DNA from: Verrucomicrobiales bacterium
GTDB lineage: Bacteria > Verrucomicrobiota > Verrucomicrobiia > Limisphaerales > UBA11358
DNA: 64,000 nt
Direction of reading: 5' to 3'
NCBI GenBank assembly: GCA_028712475.1
Contig: JAQTQB010000002.1
Span: 1-64,000 of the forward strand
Part shown: one piece after another, positions 7,143 through 14,459 of the stretch
How the letters are laid out: each line of letters opens with the position of its first letter
Numbering within the stretch: the stretch's first letter is position 1
Made by a program: the position numbers and the translations under genes
Notes under the pieces: model-generated
Told to the model about the DNA's origin: nothing
Database searches by the model: none
What the model saw: the letters and a program-made list of their open reading frames with translations, nothing else

Positions 7143-7859
7143 ATGAACAAGCGATCTATCCTTCTGATGGCAGGTGTCGCCTTGTTATTGATCATACTTG
7201 TTTTTGCCAGTCTATTCTTATGCGGGAAATTTGATATTCATAATGCGGCCAGACATGGGGAGATAAGAAAAATCAAAATGTTGCTTTGGCTAAATCCTGA
7301 TTTGGTTAACAGCAAAGACATCTACGGCAATACGCCTTTGCATATTGCGGCAAATGGAGGATCAGTGGACGAACTCGCGTTGCTAGTTGACTACAAGGCC
7401 GACGTCAATGCCAAGAGCAACAATGGCGGGACGCCCCTACTTTTTGCGTCGTATGCCAACCGTCAGGACGAGGCAGAATGGCTGCTGGCGCATAAGGCCG
7501 ATATCAATGCAAAAAATGACAAGGGCGAAACACCCTTACAAAAAGCAGCAGCACTTAACAACAAGGATATGGTGGAAATGTTGCTTGCCAACAAAGCGGA
7601 CGTTAATGCCAAGGACAACGACGGCATGACTCCTTTGCATTGGGCAGCCAAATATGCAAAGAAGGATTTGGTGGAATTATTGTTAACAAACAAAGCCGAC
7701 ATCAATGCCAGAGACAAGAACGGTTATACCCCTTTGCACTTGGCGGAGGTTAGGAAACCAACCCAATATCGTCACATGAGTCAGGAATTTTTGGATATGG
7801 AAAAAAAAGATATAGCAGACTTGGTTGAATTTCTGCACCAGCACGGTGGCCAGGAATAA
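7143..7859 (+). CDS. Membrane-anchored ankyrin-repeat protein
   Basis: A 238-residue protein. The ATG at 7143 puts a short basic N-terminus (MNKR) ahead of a hydrophobic anchor (SILLMAGVALLLIILVFASL). Residues 35-215 hold about six ankyrin repeats with the usual core, for example GNTPLHIAANGGSVDELALL, GETPLQKAAALNNKDMVEML and GMTPLHWAAKYAKKDLVELL. The consensus is unusually regular (KADVNAKD, KADINAKN), consistent with recent internal duplication. Ankyrin arrays mediate protein binding; the partner is unknown. The anchor predicts the repeats lie outside the cytoplasmic membrane, in the periplasm. The gene is preceded by the 43-base leader repeat. Confidence 0.88.
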   Translation: MNKRSILLMAGVALLLIILVFASLFLCGKFDIHNAARHGEIRKIKMLLWLNPDLVNSKDIYGNTPLHIAANGGSVDELALLVDYKADVNAKSNNGGTPLLFASYANRQDEAEWLLAHKADINAKNDKGETPLQKAAALNNKDMVEMLLANKADVNAKDNDGMTPLHWAAKYAKKDLVELLLTNKADINARDKNGYTPLHLAEVRKPTQYRHMSQEFLDMEKKDIADLVEFLHQHGGQE

Positions 7860-7893
7860 TTTGTTTTCAATAATTGGCCGAGGCGTCTCGCCC

Positions 7894-9492
7894 TCACCAA
7901 TCCGTCGGCTGATAATCCTTCAGGAACTTCCCCCAGACATGTTCACCGGTGTTGAAGCCGGCGATGATCGGGTCCACGATGCGCGCCGCGCCGTCCACGA
8001 TGTCCAGCGGCGGATGGAAGCGATGCTCCTTCACCTTGCGCACGGCGATGTGCACCGGGTCTTCATCCGTCACCCAGCCCGTGTCCACGGCGTTCATGTG
8101 GATGCCGCCGGTCTGATAATCCGCCGCCGAGGTGCGCGTCATCATGTTGAGCGCGGCCTTGGCCATGTTCGTGTGCGGATGCCGAGTGGTCTTGAACTTC
8201 CGGTAGAACTGCCCCTCCACCGCCGAGACGTTCACGATGTGCTTGTCGCGTTCCGGCGTGCGGAGCATGAGCGGTTTCAGCCGCGCGTTCAGGATGAACG
8301 GCGCTATGGCATTCACAAGCTGCACTTCGAGCAGTTCCACGGCTGGAACTTCGTGCATGAGCAGACGCCACGAATTGCGCTCGCGCAAATCCACCTGCTG
8401 CAAATCCTGATCGAGCCGGCCTTCGGGAAACAAGCTTTTCTGCGCCGCGAACTCCTCAGCGAGGAGTGGCAATTGTGATAAAGCTGCCGAATGTGTGATT
8501 CCCGCGAGCGGAGAATTTGGAGCACCGGTCTCCGACCCGGCGTGGAGAATCCCATTTTTCAAACGTGCCGGGTCGGAGACCGGCGCTCCGCCTTCCGGCA
8601 ACAGGTGATAACCACGCAATCCTTCGTAAGCGCCGAGCAATTTACGCGCGTCTTCCGGTAAATCGTGGAGCGGCCCGTGCTCGCGTTCCATCATATGTTC
8701 GTAGAAATCCGGCGGACGACGCACGGTCTGGCAGGCGTTATTGATGATGAAATCTAAACGGCTGCGGGTCGTGAGGAGATGTTTGCAGAACGCCTCCACG
8801 CTCGGCGTGTGGCGAAGGTCGAGCCCGAAAATTTCCAGCCGATGCCCCCACTCCTTGAAATCCGGTTCCCCTGCGTAACGCATCGCCGAGTCGCGCGGGA
8901 AACGCGTGCTGACGATGAGTTGCGCCCCGGCGCGCAGCAGCTTGATGCCCGCCTGATAACCGATCTTCACGCGCCCGCCGGTGAGCAGCGCCACGCGCCC
9001 TCGCAAGTCCGCCGTCTCGGTGCGCTTGAAATAATTCACCTCCGCGCATTTCGGACAAAGCTGGTCGTAGAAATGGTGGAGCTGCGCGTAATCCTGTTTG
9101 CAGATGTAACAATTTTGTTCTTCGACCACCTCGCGGAATTCCGGGTCGTCCTCGATTTCCTTCTGCTCGAAGCCGAGGGGCGGATGCACGTTGGGCGTGG
9201 TGAAAACCGTTTGCCGGCGCAATTTGCGGATGCCGGTCTTGTTCAGCACGCTCTCGGCGCGCTCCGATTTGGCGGCCTTGCGATGGCGCTTGGACGCCTT
9301 CACCAACTGCCGCCGGGCGCGCGCATCGGGCCGGGAAATCTGGCCGGCGGCAGTGAGCAGGCGCGTGCGTTCGGCCTCGGAAACTCCGGCGAGCAGCTCG
9401 CGATTGCTGGCGATGGACTCCAGCAATTCGGCGGCGGCCCGCATCCGTTCCTTCAGCGGGGAATGGTTCAATTTGTTTTTATCGTGGCTCAT
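7894..9492 (-). CDS. Unusual short-chain dehydrogenase-like protein with N-terminal Cys4 motif
   Basis: A 532-residue protein, about twice the usual SDR length. Residues 60-120 are basic. C128, C131, C146 and C149 form a likely zinc-binding CxxC-x14-CxxC module. A Rossmann SDR domain follows: the glycine motif [14 protein letters not shown] (about 171-184), IINNACQ (about 250), and VNVSAVEG in the catalytic region. The usual Y-x3-K is read here as T-N-M-A-K, so the catalytic tyrosine seems to be absent. Residues 302-325 are encoded by a 71-base palindromic repeat inserted in frame. The substrate is unknown. Loss of Tyr suggests altered or lost oxidoreductase activity; that is inference. Confidence 0.75.
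   Translation of the reverse strand: MSHDKNKLNHSPLKERMRAAAELLESIASNRELLAGVSEAERTRLLTAAGQISRPDARARRQLVKASKRHRKAAKSERAESVLNKTGIRKLRRQTVFTTPNVHPPLGFEQKEIEDDPEFREVVEEQNCYICKQDYAQLHHFYDQLCPKCAEVNYFKRTETADLRGRVALLTGGRVKIGYQAGIKLLRAGAQLIVSTRFPRDSAMRYAGEPDFKEWGHRLEIFGLDLRHTPSVEAFCKHLLTTRSRLDFIINNACQTVRRPPDFYEHMMEREHGPLHDLPEDARKLLGAYEGLRGYHLLPEGGAPVSDPARLKNGILHAGSETGAPNSPLAGITHSAALSQLPLLAEEFAAQKSLFPEGRLDQDLQQVDLRERNSWRLLMHEVPAVELLEVQLVNAIAPFILNARLKPLMLRTPERDKHIVNVSAVEGQFYRKFKTTRHPHTNMAKAALNMMTRTSAADYQTGGIHMNAVDTGWVTDEDPVHIAVRKVKEHRFHPPLDIVDGAARIVDPIIAGFNTGEHVWGKFLKDYQPTDW
8519..8589. repeat. Palindromic repeat inserted in frame in the SDR-like gene
   Basis: GGAGCACCGGTCTCCGACCC (left arm, extending to about 8541) and its near-perfect inverse ending at 8589 flank a short central spacer; 22 of the first 23 arm positions match. 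The segment is read through in frame by the SDR-like gene and encodes 24 residues ([20 protein letters not shown], then TGAP) that look foreign to the fold. Confidence 0.8.
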
Positions 9493-9633
9493 CGTTGCAT
9501 TGGCAATCCGTAGTTTGGTTTCAGCGGAGCACCGGCGTCAATGCGTTTCCGGCGGGGCGATGTCCGGCATAAAAAACCCTCTTGTTTTTTGGCGGCCTTG
9601 TCCTGGAAGGGCGGGCTGGAGCCGGCGGCACGT

Positions 9634-11109
9634 TCAAAGCGATTTTGCCACGCGCCGGAAGTGGTAGCCGAGGATGGCAAGTTCGATGGCGTGCGGAAAC
9701 TGGCGCGGACGCCGGATCAGCGTGCCCCAAAACAAACGCCAATATCCCACACGGCCCCGGTGCCAGACGCCCAGCACCCAGAACGATTTGAGAAATGCGA
9801 TGAAGTCGGCACGGGACAGCAGTCGCCGGTGCGGACCGGCCGGCCGATGGCTTTTGAGAAATGTGCGGATGCGACGATAATAATTACCCGGCTCGTAAAG
9901 TTTTTTCACCAGCTCGCGATAACCGGATTCCAGAAAGTCGCGGTTCAATTTAGGTTTGAAGTTCAGCGCCGCGTCGGTGTTGTTGCCGGAACTTTCTGTC
10001 TCGAGGCGGCCTTCACGTTTCAAGCGCTGCCACAAGCGCGTCTGCGGAAGCGCGGTGAGCAATCCCACCATCGCCGTCGCCACGCCGGAACGCTGGATGA
10101 ATTCAAACTGCCGCTTGAAGATGTCGCCCTGGTCGCTGTCGAAGCCCACGATGAATCCGCCCATGACTTCCAGCCCGGCGCGTTGCAATATCTTCACCGA
10201 GGCCACCAAGTCACGGTTCCGGTTCTGGACCTTGTGACATTCCTCCAGCGCCTCGACCGAGGGTGTTTCAATGCCCACAAAAACTTTCTTGAATCCTGCC
10301 TCAATCATCAGCGCACACAGTTCCGGGTCGTCAGCGAGATTCACCGACGCCTCGGTGAGAAAGCCGATGGAAGTCCGCGTGCGTTTTCGCCACTCGATCA
10401 GCGTGTGCAGCAGCGTCCTGGTCCGCGCTTTGTTGCCGATGAAATTATCGTCCACGATGAACACCATGTCCTTCCACCCGCGCTGCCGCAATCCGTCGAG
10501 CTCGGCGATCAACTGCGCCGGCGCTTTCGTGCGGGGCACGCGCCCGTTCATCACGATGATGTCGCAAAATTCGCAGTCGAACGGACAACCCCTTGAAAAT
10601 TGCACAGACATCGTGACGTAATTGCGAAACTTGATGAGATCCCAGCGCGGCGCCGGCGTGTGGGTGATGTCCGGCCGATGCGTCGCACGATAAACGGACT
10701 GCAACCGCCCGCCCCGCATGTCTGCCACGACCTGCGGCATCACTTCCTCTGCCTCGCCAAGAACAAAGTGCTGGATTTCCGGAAACGCTTCGTGGCCGGT
10801 GGTGAACAGCGGCCCGCCCGCAATGATGGTTTTTTGAAAGACCGCGCAGCGCGCCACGATTTCGCGGACTGAATCCTTGTGCACGATCATCGCACCCAGC
10901 AGAACATAATCCGCCCAGCGCAGGTCTTCGTCCTTGAGCCGTTCCACGTTCAGATCCACCAATTTGAGTTCCCACTCCGGCGGAAGCATCGCGGCCACCG
11001 TCAACAATCCCAGCGGCGCCATGGAGGCCTTGCGGGAAACAAAACGGATGGCGTGCTTGAAACTCCAAAACGTGTCCGGCGTCTGCGGGCTGACGAGAAG
11101 TATTTTCAT
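9634..11109 (-). CDS. B12-binding domain radical SAM protein (DUF4070 type)
   Basis: A 491-residue cytoplasmic enzyme. I chose the ATG at 11109 because MKILLVSPQTPDTFWSFKHA is the standard start of this family. Residues 1-150 are a cobalamin-binding Rossmann-like domain, with GGPLFTTGHEAF and VLGEAEE. The radical SAM core carries CxxxCxxC as SRGCPFDCEFCD (about residue 190), which ligates the 4Fe-4S cluster that cleaves S-adenosylmethionine. The C-terminal extension (FIVGFDSDQGDIFKRQFEFI onward) matches the DUF4070-containing group. Relatives include hopanoid- and lipid-modifying methylases, but the substrate cannot be named here. No pathway partner lies beside it. Confidence 0.85.
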   Translation of the reverse strand: MKILLVSPQTPDTFWSFKHAIRFVSRKASMAPLGLLTVAAMLPPEWELKLVDLNVERLKDEDLRWADYVLLGAMIVHKDSVREIVARCAVFQKTIIAGGPLFTTGHEAFPEIQHFVLGEAEEVMPQVVADMRGGRLQSVYRATHRPDITHTPAPRWDLIKFRNYVTMSVQFSRGCPFDCEFCDIIVMNGRVPRTKAPAQLIAELDGLRQRGWKDMVFIVDDNFIGNKARTRTLLHTLIEWRKRTRTSIGFLTEASVNLADDPELCALMIEAGFKKVFVGIETPSVEALEECHKVQNRNRDLVASVKILQRAGLEVMGGFIVGFDSDQGDIFKRQFEFIQRSGVATAMVGLLTALPQTRLWQRLKREGRLETESSGNNTDAALNFKPKLNRDFLESGYRELVKKLYEPGNYYRRIRTFLKSHRPAGPHRRLLSRADFIAFLKSFWVLGVWHRGRVGYWRLFWGTLIRRPRQFPHAIELAILGYHFRRVAKSL

Positions 11110-11217
11110 TTTGAAACTTTGCGATGATGACTGAACTATAATTAATTTAGCCCCATGCAAAAATTCCGCGAGAGGAATCCCCGTCCTGCCGCCACACTTT
11201 TATTGCTGGCCGCAGAG

Positions 11218-11970
11218 CTATTTAAGTTCGATGCCGACCGGACAATGATCGCTGCCTGAAATTTCCGGGCGGATGAACGCTTTTTTAAGCTGCGGGCGCA
11301 GCGATTTAGAAATGAGAAAATAATCAATGCGCCAGCCGACGTTCCGTGAACGCGCGCCGGACATCGGACTCCACCATGAGTAATGTCCCCCGCCCTTCTC
11401 GAATTCGCGGAACGTGTCCACAAACCCGGCATCCACAAACGCGGTGAAACCGTTGCGCTCCTCAATCGTGAAACCGTGGTTGCGGACGTTGGCCTTCGGA
11501 TTCGCGAGGTCAATCTCCGTGTGCGCCACGTTGAGGTCGCCGCAGAAAATCACGGGTTTTTTCTTCTCCAGGTTTTTCAGGTAGCGCAGAAAATCGGCGT
11601 CCCAAACCTGGCGGTAAGGCAGCCGCTCCAGTTCGCGTTTGGAATTGGGGGTATAAACATTCACCAGGAAAAAATCTTTATATTCGGCAGTCAGCACGCG
11701 GCCTTCGTTGTCATGTTCGCTGATGCCGATGTGCGGCGTGACTTTCAGCGGACGTTCTTTCGTGAAAATGGCCGTGCCGGAATAGCCTTTCTTTTCCGCG
11801 CAATTCCAGAAGGTCGTGTAGCTCGCCGGCCAGAGCTGCTCCACCTGGTCGGGCGTGCATTTGGTCTCCTGCAAACACAGCACGTCCGGCTTTTCGGCGG
11901 CGAGGTATTCCAGAAAGTTTTTCTTCAAGACGGCGCGCAGGCCGTTGACATTCCAGGAAATCAGTTTCAC
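11218..11970 (-). CDS. xth: Exodeoxyribonuclease III (AP endonuclease)
   Basis: A 250-residue enzyme of the EEP nuclease superfamily, of normal length. Exodeoxyribonuclease III cleaves at abasic sites and removes 3' blocking groups in base-excision repair. The motifs are in order: SWNVNGLRA at 5-13, LQETKC with the metal-binding Glu35, the YTPNS loop, GDLNVAH near 144-150, and GSDHCPVG near the C-terminus carrying the catalytic Asp-His pair. The ATG at 11970 gives the standard MKLISWNVNG start. It is divergent from the exported protein gene at 12072 and lies on the same strand as the radical SAM gene. Confidence 0.95.
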   Translation of the reverse strand: MKLISWNVNGLRAVLKKNFLEYLAAEKPDVLCLQETKCTPDQVEQLWPASYTTFWNCAEKKGYSGTAIFTKERPLKVTPHIGISEHDNEGRVLTAEYKDFFLVNVYTPNSKRELERLPYRQVWDADFLRYLKNLEKKKPVIFCGDLNVAHTEIDLANPKANVRNHGFTIEERNGFTAFVDAGFVDTFREFEKGGGHYSWWSPMSGARSRNVGWRIDYFLISKSLRPQLKKAFIRPEISGSDHCPVGIELK

Positions 11971-12071
11971 GGTGACGAGGTTATTGAAAAATCAGCTGTG
12001 CGCAAAGCCGCAGTTTAATCATCGTGTCCTGGATTTGAATAAACCCGCCGGGCCGGGCATCTAATTTCCGT

Positions 12072-12899
12072 ATGAAAACAAGATTATTGACCCTGGCCGT
12101 TTTACTTTCACTGGCACGGCTGCTGCCTGCGCAAACCAGCAACGTCGGCCTCGCCGACTCAAAACCATTGCCGGCATTGGACTTTGTGCTGCAACAGGTG
12201 GTCGCGCGCGCCGTCAACAAGGAGGATGCGAACGACAATTTGTTCGACATGAACTACCAATACACCCGCACCCGGACGTGGGAATACCGTAACAGCAGCG
12301 GCGAATTAACAAGTCGCGAAGACAAGAGCAGCGTGGAAAACAAGCCGCTGCGCATCGCTGCCAAGGCCGCCCGGCTCGCCGCAGCCAACAAGCCCGTCCC
12401 GCCACCGGTCGTGAAAGATGAGCCGGTGTCGGAAACGCATTCCAACATCCGTGGCAAGGCATTAAAAGTGAAAGATTATTCCATCCCGGAACTGTTAAAA
12501 CGATTCCAATTCACGCTCACCGGGCGGGAAATGCTGAACGGCCGGCCGACGCTCGTGGCAAATTTCAAACCCGCCAGCGATCAACTGCCGGTGAACCAAT
12601 TCGCGGACAAGTTCCTGAATAAAGCCGCCGGCCGCGTGTGGATAGACGAGGAGGATTATGCCATCGCGCAGGCGCATGTGTATTTGACCAGGCAAGTCAA
12701 CGTCCTCGGCGGCCTGGTCGGTGCGGTGTGGAAGTTCACCTACGATTTCACCCGGGCGCGGACGCCGGAAGGCTACTGGTTCGCACAAAGCCTGGACTGG
12801 CACCTTGAAGGCCGCGAAGTGGTTATCAACCGCATTGTGGATTACCACGAGCGGAAACTGGATGAGCAGAAAATCGTGACGGTGGCGACCGCCCGTTGA
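12072..12899 (+). CDS. Hypothetical exported protein, possibly LolA-like fold
   Basis: A 275-residue protein with a clear Sec signal peptide (MKTRLLTLAVLLSLARLLPA, cleavage near AQT). The mature part has a helical stretch, a Pro-rich segment around residues 115-125, and then a beta-rich C-terminal domain. That domain includes LTGREMLNGRPTLVANFKPA and RVWIDEEDYAIAQAHVYLT and ends in a strand-rich half. Such layouts occur in outer-membrane lipoprotein-sorting-like (LolA/LppX fold) proteins of Acidobacteria and Verrucomicrobia; the assignment here is tentative. It is probably periplasmic. No operon partner is evident. Confidence 0.65.
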   Translation: MKTRLLTLAVLLSLARLLPAQTSNVGLADSKPLPALDFVLQQVVARAVNKEDANDNLFDMNYQYTRTRTWEYRNSSGELTSREDKSSVENKPLRIAAKAARLAAANKPVPPPVVKDEPVSETHSNIRGKALKVKDYSIPELLKRFQFTLTGREMLNGRPTLVANFKPASDQLPVNQFADKFLNKAAGRVWIDEEDYAIAQAHVYLTRQVNVLGGLVGAVWKFTYDFTRARTPEGYWFAQSLDWHLEGREVVINRIVDYHERKLDEQKIVTVATAR

Positions 12900-13347
12900 C
12901 GATCTATGAAATCCGTTTCACAACCGCAATAACCAGAACCGGTCAGCGAGGCGACGACTTGATTAATGAAACAAAGAAGGAAACGGACGAACGATTTCGG
13001 ATACGGCAGGTTTGCCTTTAGCCCGGAGATTCGGATTGGAAATTTTCAATCCCAAATGTGTTCCAGTCAATTCCGACGGACTTGTCGTCGCGGAGCCACT
13101 TTAAGAAGGGATCGTCGGCATCGGTCTCGCTGGCTTCAGCGACAAATTCCCAAAGCAACTGACCGAAATCAGCTTTCAGCATTTCTGGCTCAAAATCTAT
13201 TGCGTCGGAGTCCAAAACATTTTGATAATAATTTTAACCTGATTAATAGCAAGCTACGATTTGCCATTTACCAACCTTCTATTGAAGCCGGATTTTACGG
13301 CGCGTTGACGGTGAGGACGCGAACGGCTACCTTGCTGGCAGTTAAAA
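12900..13347. other. 448-base gap, one doubtful small minus-strand frame
   Basis: No secure gene is present. A 65-codon minus-strand frame at 13018-13215 (starting with TTG, acidic, MDSDAIDFEPEMLKADFGQL) has protein-like composition but no ATG and no clear ribosome-binding site. An ATG in another frame nearby suggests it may be a decayed gene. The gap ends in the inverted repeat around the start of the IscA-type gene. Confidence 0.4.
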
Positions 13348-13370
13348 ATGATTGCCAACCTTGCCAGCAA
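13332..13370 (+). promoter_or_regulatory. Inverted repeat enclosing the IscA-type start codon
   Basis: TTGCTGGCA (13332-13340) and TGCCAGCAA (13362-13370) are perfect inverted 9-mers. The ATG at 13348 lies in the loop. In mRNA the hairpin would hold the start region and could affect initiation, or the repeat could bind a regulator in DNA. Confidence 0.4.
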
Positions 13371-13734
13371 ACCAACGTCCGCACCGAACTTCCGCACGGG
13401 CGATGAACGCCTCGTCAAGCTGACGCCCAGCGCGGCGCAAAAAGTTTCCACGCTGCTCACCAAGCAAGGCCGGCCCGCTGGCGTGTTGCGCGTGGCGGTC
13501 GTCGGCGGCGGTTGCTCCGGCCTGCAATACAAAATGGATCTTCAGGACGGCCCGGCCAGCCGCGACATTCTTGTCGAAAGCGGCGGCGTGCGCGTCGTCG
13601 TTGATCCCAAGAGCGCGCTCTACGTCACCGGCAGCGAACTGGATTACATCGAGGCGTTGCAGGATGGCGGCTTCAAGGTGAAAAATCCCAACGCCGCCAC
13701 GAGCTGTTCCTGCGGCGAAAGTTTCAGCGCGTGA
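13348..13734 (+). CDS. IscA/ErpA/HesB-type iron-sulfur cluster assembly protein
   Basis: A 128-residue A-type carrier that receives and delivers Fe-S clusters. The three conserved cysteines are C56 in GGGCSGLQY and C120 and C122 in the C-terminal SCSCGESF. The core (VKLTPSAAQKVSTLL, then a GVLRVAVVGGG strand) is typical. The N-terminal 20 residues are extra and poorly conserved. The next gene, 97 bases downstream on the same strand, is an HscB-like co-chaperone, which supports a role in Fe-S assembly. IscS, IscU and HscA are not in the window. Confidence 0.93.
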   Translation: MIANLASKPTSAPNFRTGDERLVKLTPSAAQKVSTLLTKQGRPAGVLRVAVVGGGCSGLQYKMDLQDGPASRDILVESGGVRVVVDPKSALYVTGSELDYIEALQDGGFKVKNPNAATSCSCGESFSA

Positions 13735-13738
13735 ATTC

Positions 13739-13827
13739 AATTAAAAATTCAAAATGAAAAATGAAAAATTGAAAGCCAACCCGTTGCCAAGCCGATTTTT
13801 TGCATTTTTAATTTTTAATTTTTAATT
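13739..13827. repeat. A+T-rich inverted repeat
   Basis: AATTAAAAATTCAAAATGAA at the left and an inverse run ending TTTTTAATTTTTAATTTTTA at the right flank a short G+C-richer centre. It lies between the IscA-type and HscB genes. Similar repeats of AAAATTAAAAAT blocks are common between verrucomicrobial genes. Confidence 0.6.
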
Positions 13828-13831
13828 CGCC

Positions 13832-14437
13832 GTGGCCGATTACTTCGCCCTCCTCAACGAACCACGCCGTCCGTGGCTGGATGCCGATCTGCTCAAGCAG
13901 AAATTTCTCGCGCTCGCTTCGGACGCCCATCCCGACCGCGTCCACAACGCGAGCGAATCCGAGAAGGCAGAAGTCACGCAACGCTACGCCCAGTTGAACG
14001 CGGCCTTCAATTGTCTGGCCGAACCGAAATTGCGCCTGCTCCACCTGCTTGAACTGGAGCTCGGCGCAAAGCCGAAGGACATCCAGCAGATTCCAGCCGC
14101 GCTGGCGGATTTATTCGCTGAAGTTGCGAACAGTTGCCGGAACGCAGACGGTTTTCTCGTTGAAAAGAACAAGACGACTTCACCGCTGGTGGAAGTCCAG
14201 TTGTTTGAGCGCGGCCATGATTGGGTCGAGAAGCTGAACGGCTTGCAACGCAAACTGAACGCGATGCGCGAGAAACTGACAGACGAACTGAAATCACTCG
14301 ACGCGCAATGGATTTCAGCGGACGCCGCCACGCGCCGGGAAATTTTGCCAAAGCTGGAGGAGCTTTACCGGCTGTTTGGTTATTTCAACCGCTGGAGCGG
14401 CCAAATACAGGAGCGCGTTGTTCAGCTTTCATTTTGA
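13832..14437 (+). CDS. hscB: Fe-S cluster co-chaperone HscB-like J-domain protein
   Basis: A 201-residue protein with a GTG start directly after the A+T-rich repeat. Residues 1-75 are a J domain (DYFALLNEPRRPWLDADLLK) with the diagnostic HPD at 33-35, which stimulates the ATPase of an Hsp70 partner (HscA or DnaK). The C-terminal half (residues 95-200) is a long-helix bundle like the HscB C-terminal domain that holds the IscU scaffold. Its neighbour upstream is the IscA-type carrier. Normal HscB is about 170-175 residues, so this one is slightly long, mostly through a loop near 100-130. Confidence 0.85.
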   Translation: MADYFALLNEPRRPWLDADLLKQKFLALASDAHPDRVHNASESEKAEVTQRYAQLNAAFNCLAEPKLRLLHLLELELGAKPKDIQQIPAALADLFAEVANSCRNADGFLVEKNKTTSPLVEVQLFERGHDWVEKLNGLQRKLNAMREKLTDELKSLDAQWISADAATRREILPKLEELYRLFGYFNRWSGQIQERVVQLSF

Positions 14438-14459
14438 TTTCAGCCGCCGCTCCGCAGTT

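Noticed and set aside
13018-13215. A 65-codon minus-strand frame as a real gene
   Set aside because: No ATG, no ribosome-binding site and an alternative frame nearby; listed only within the gap description.
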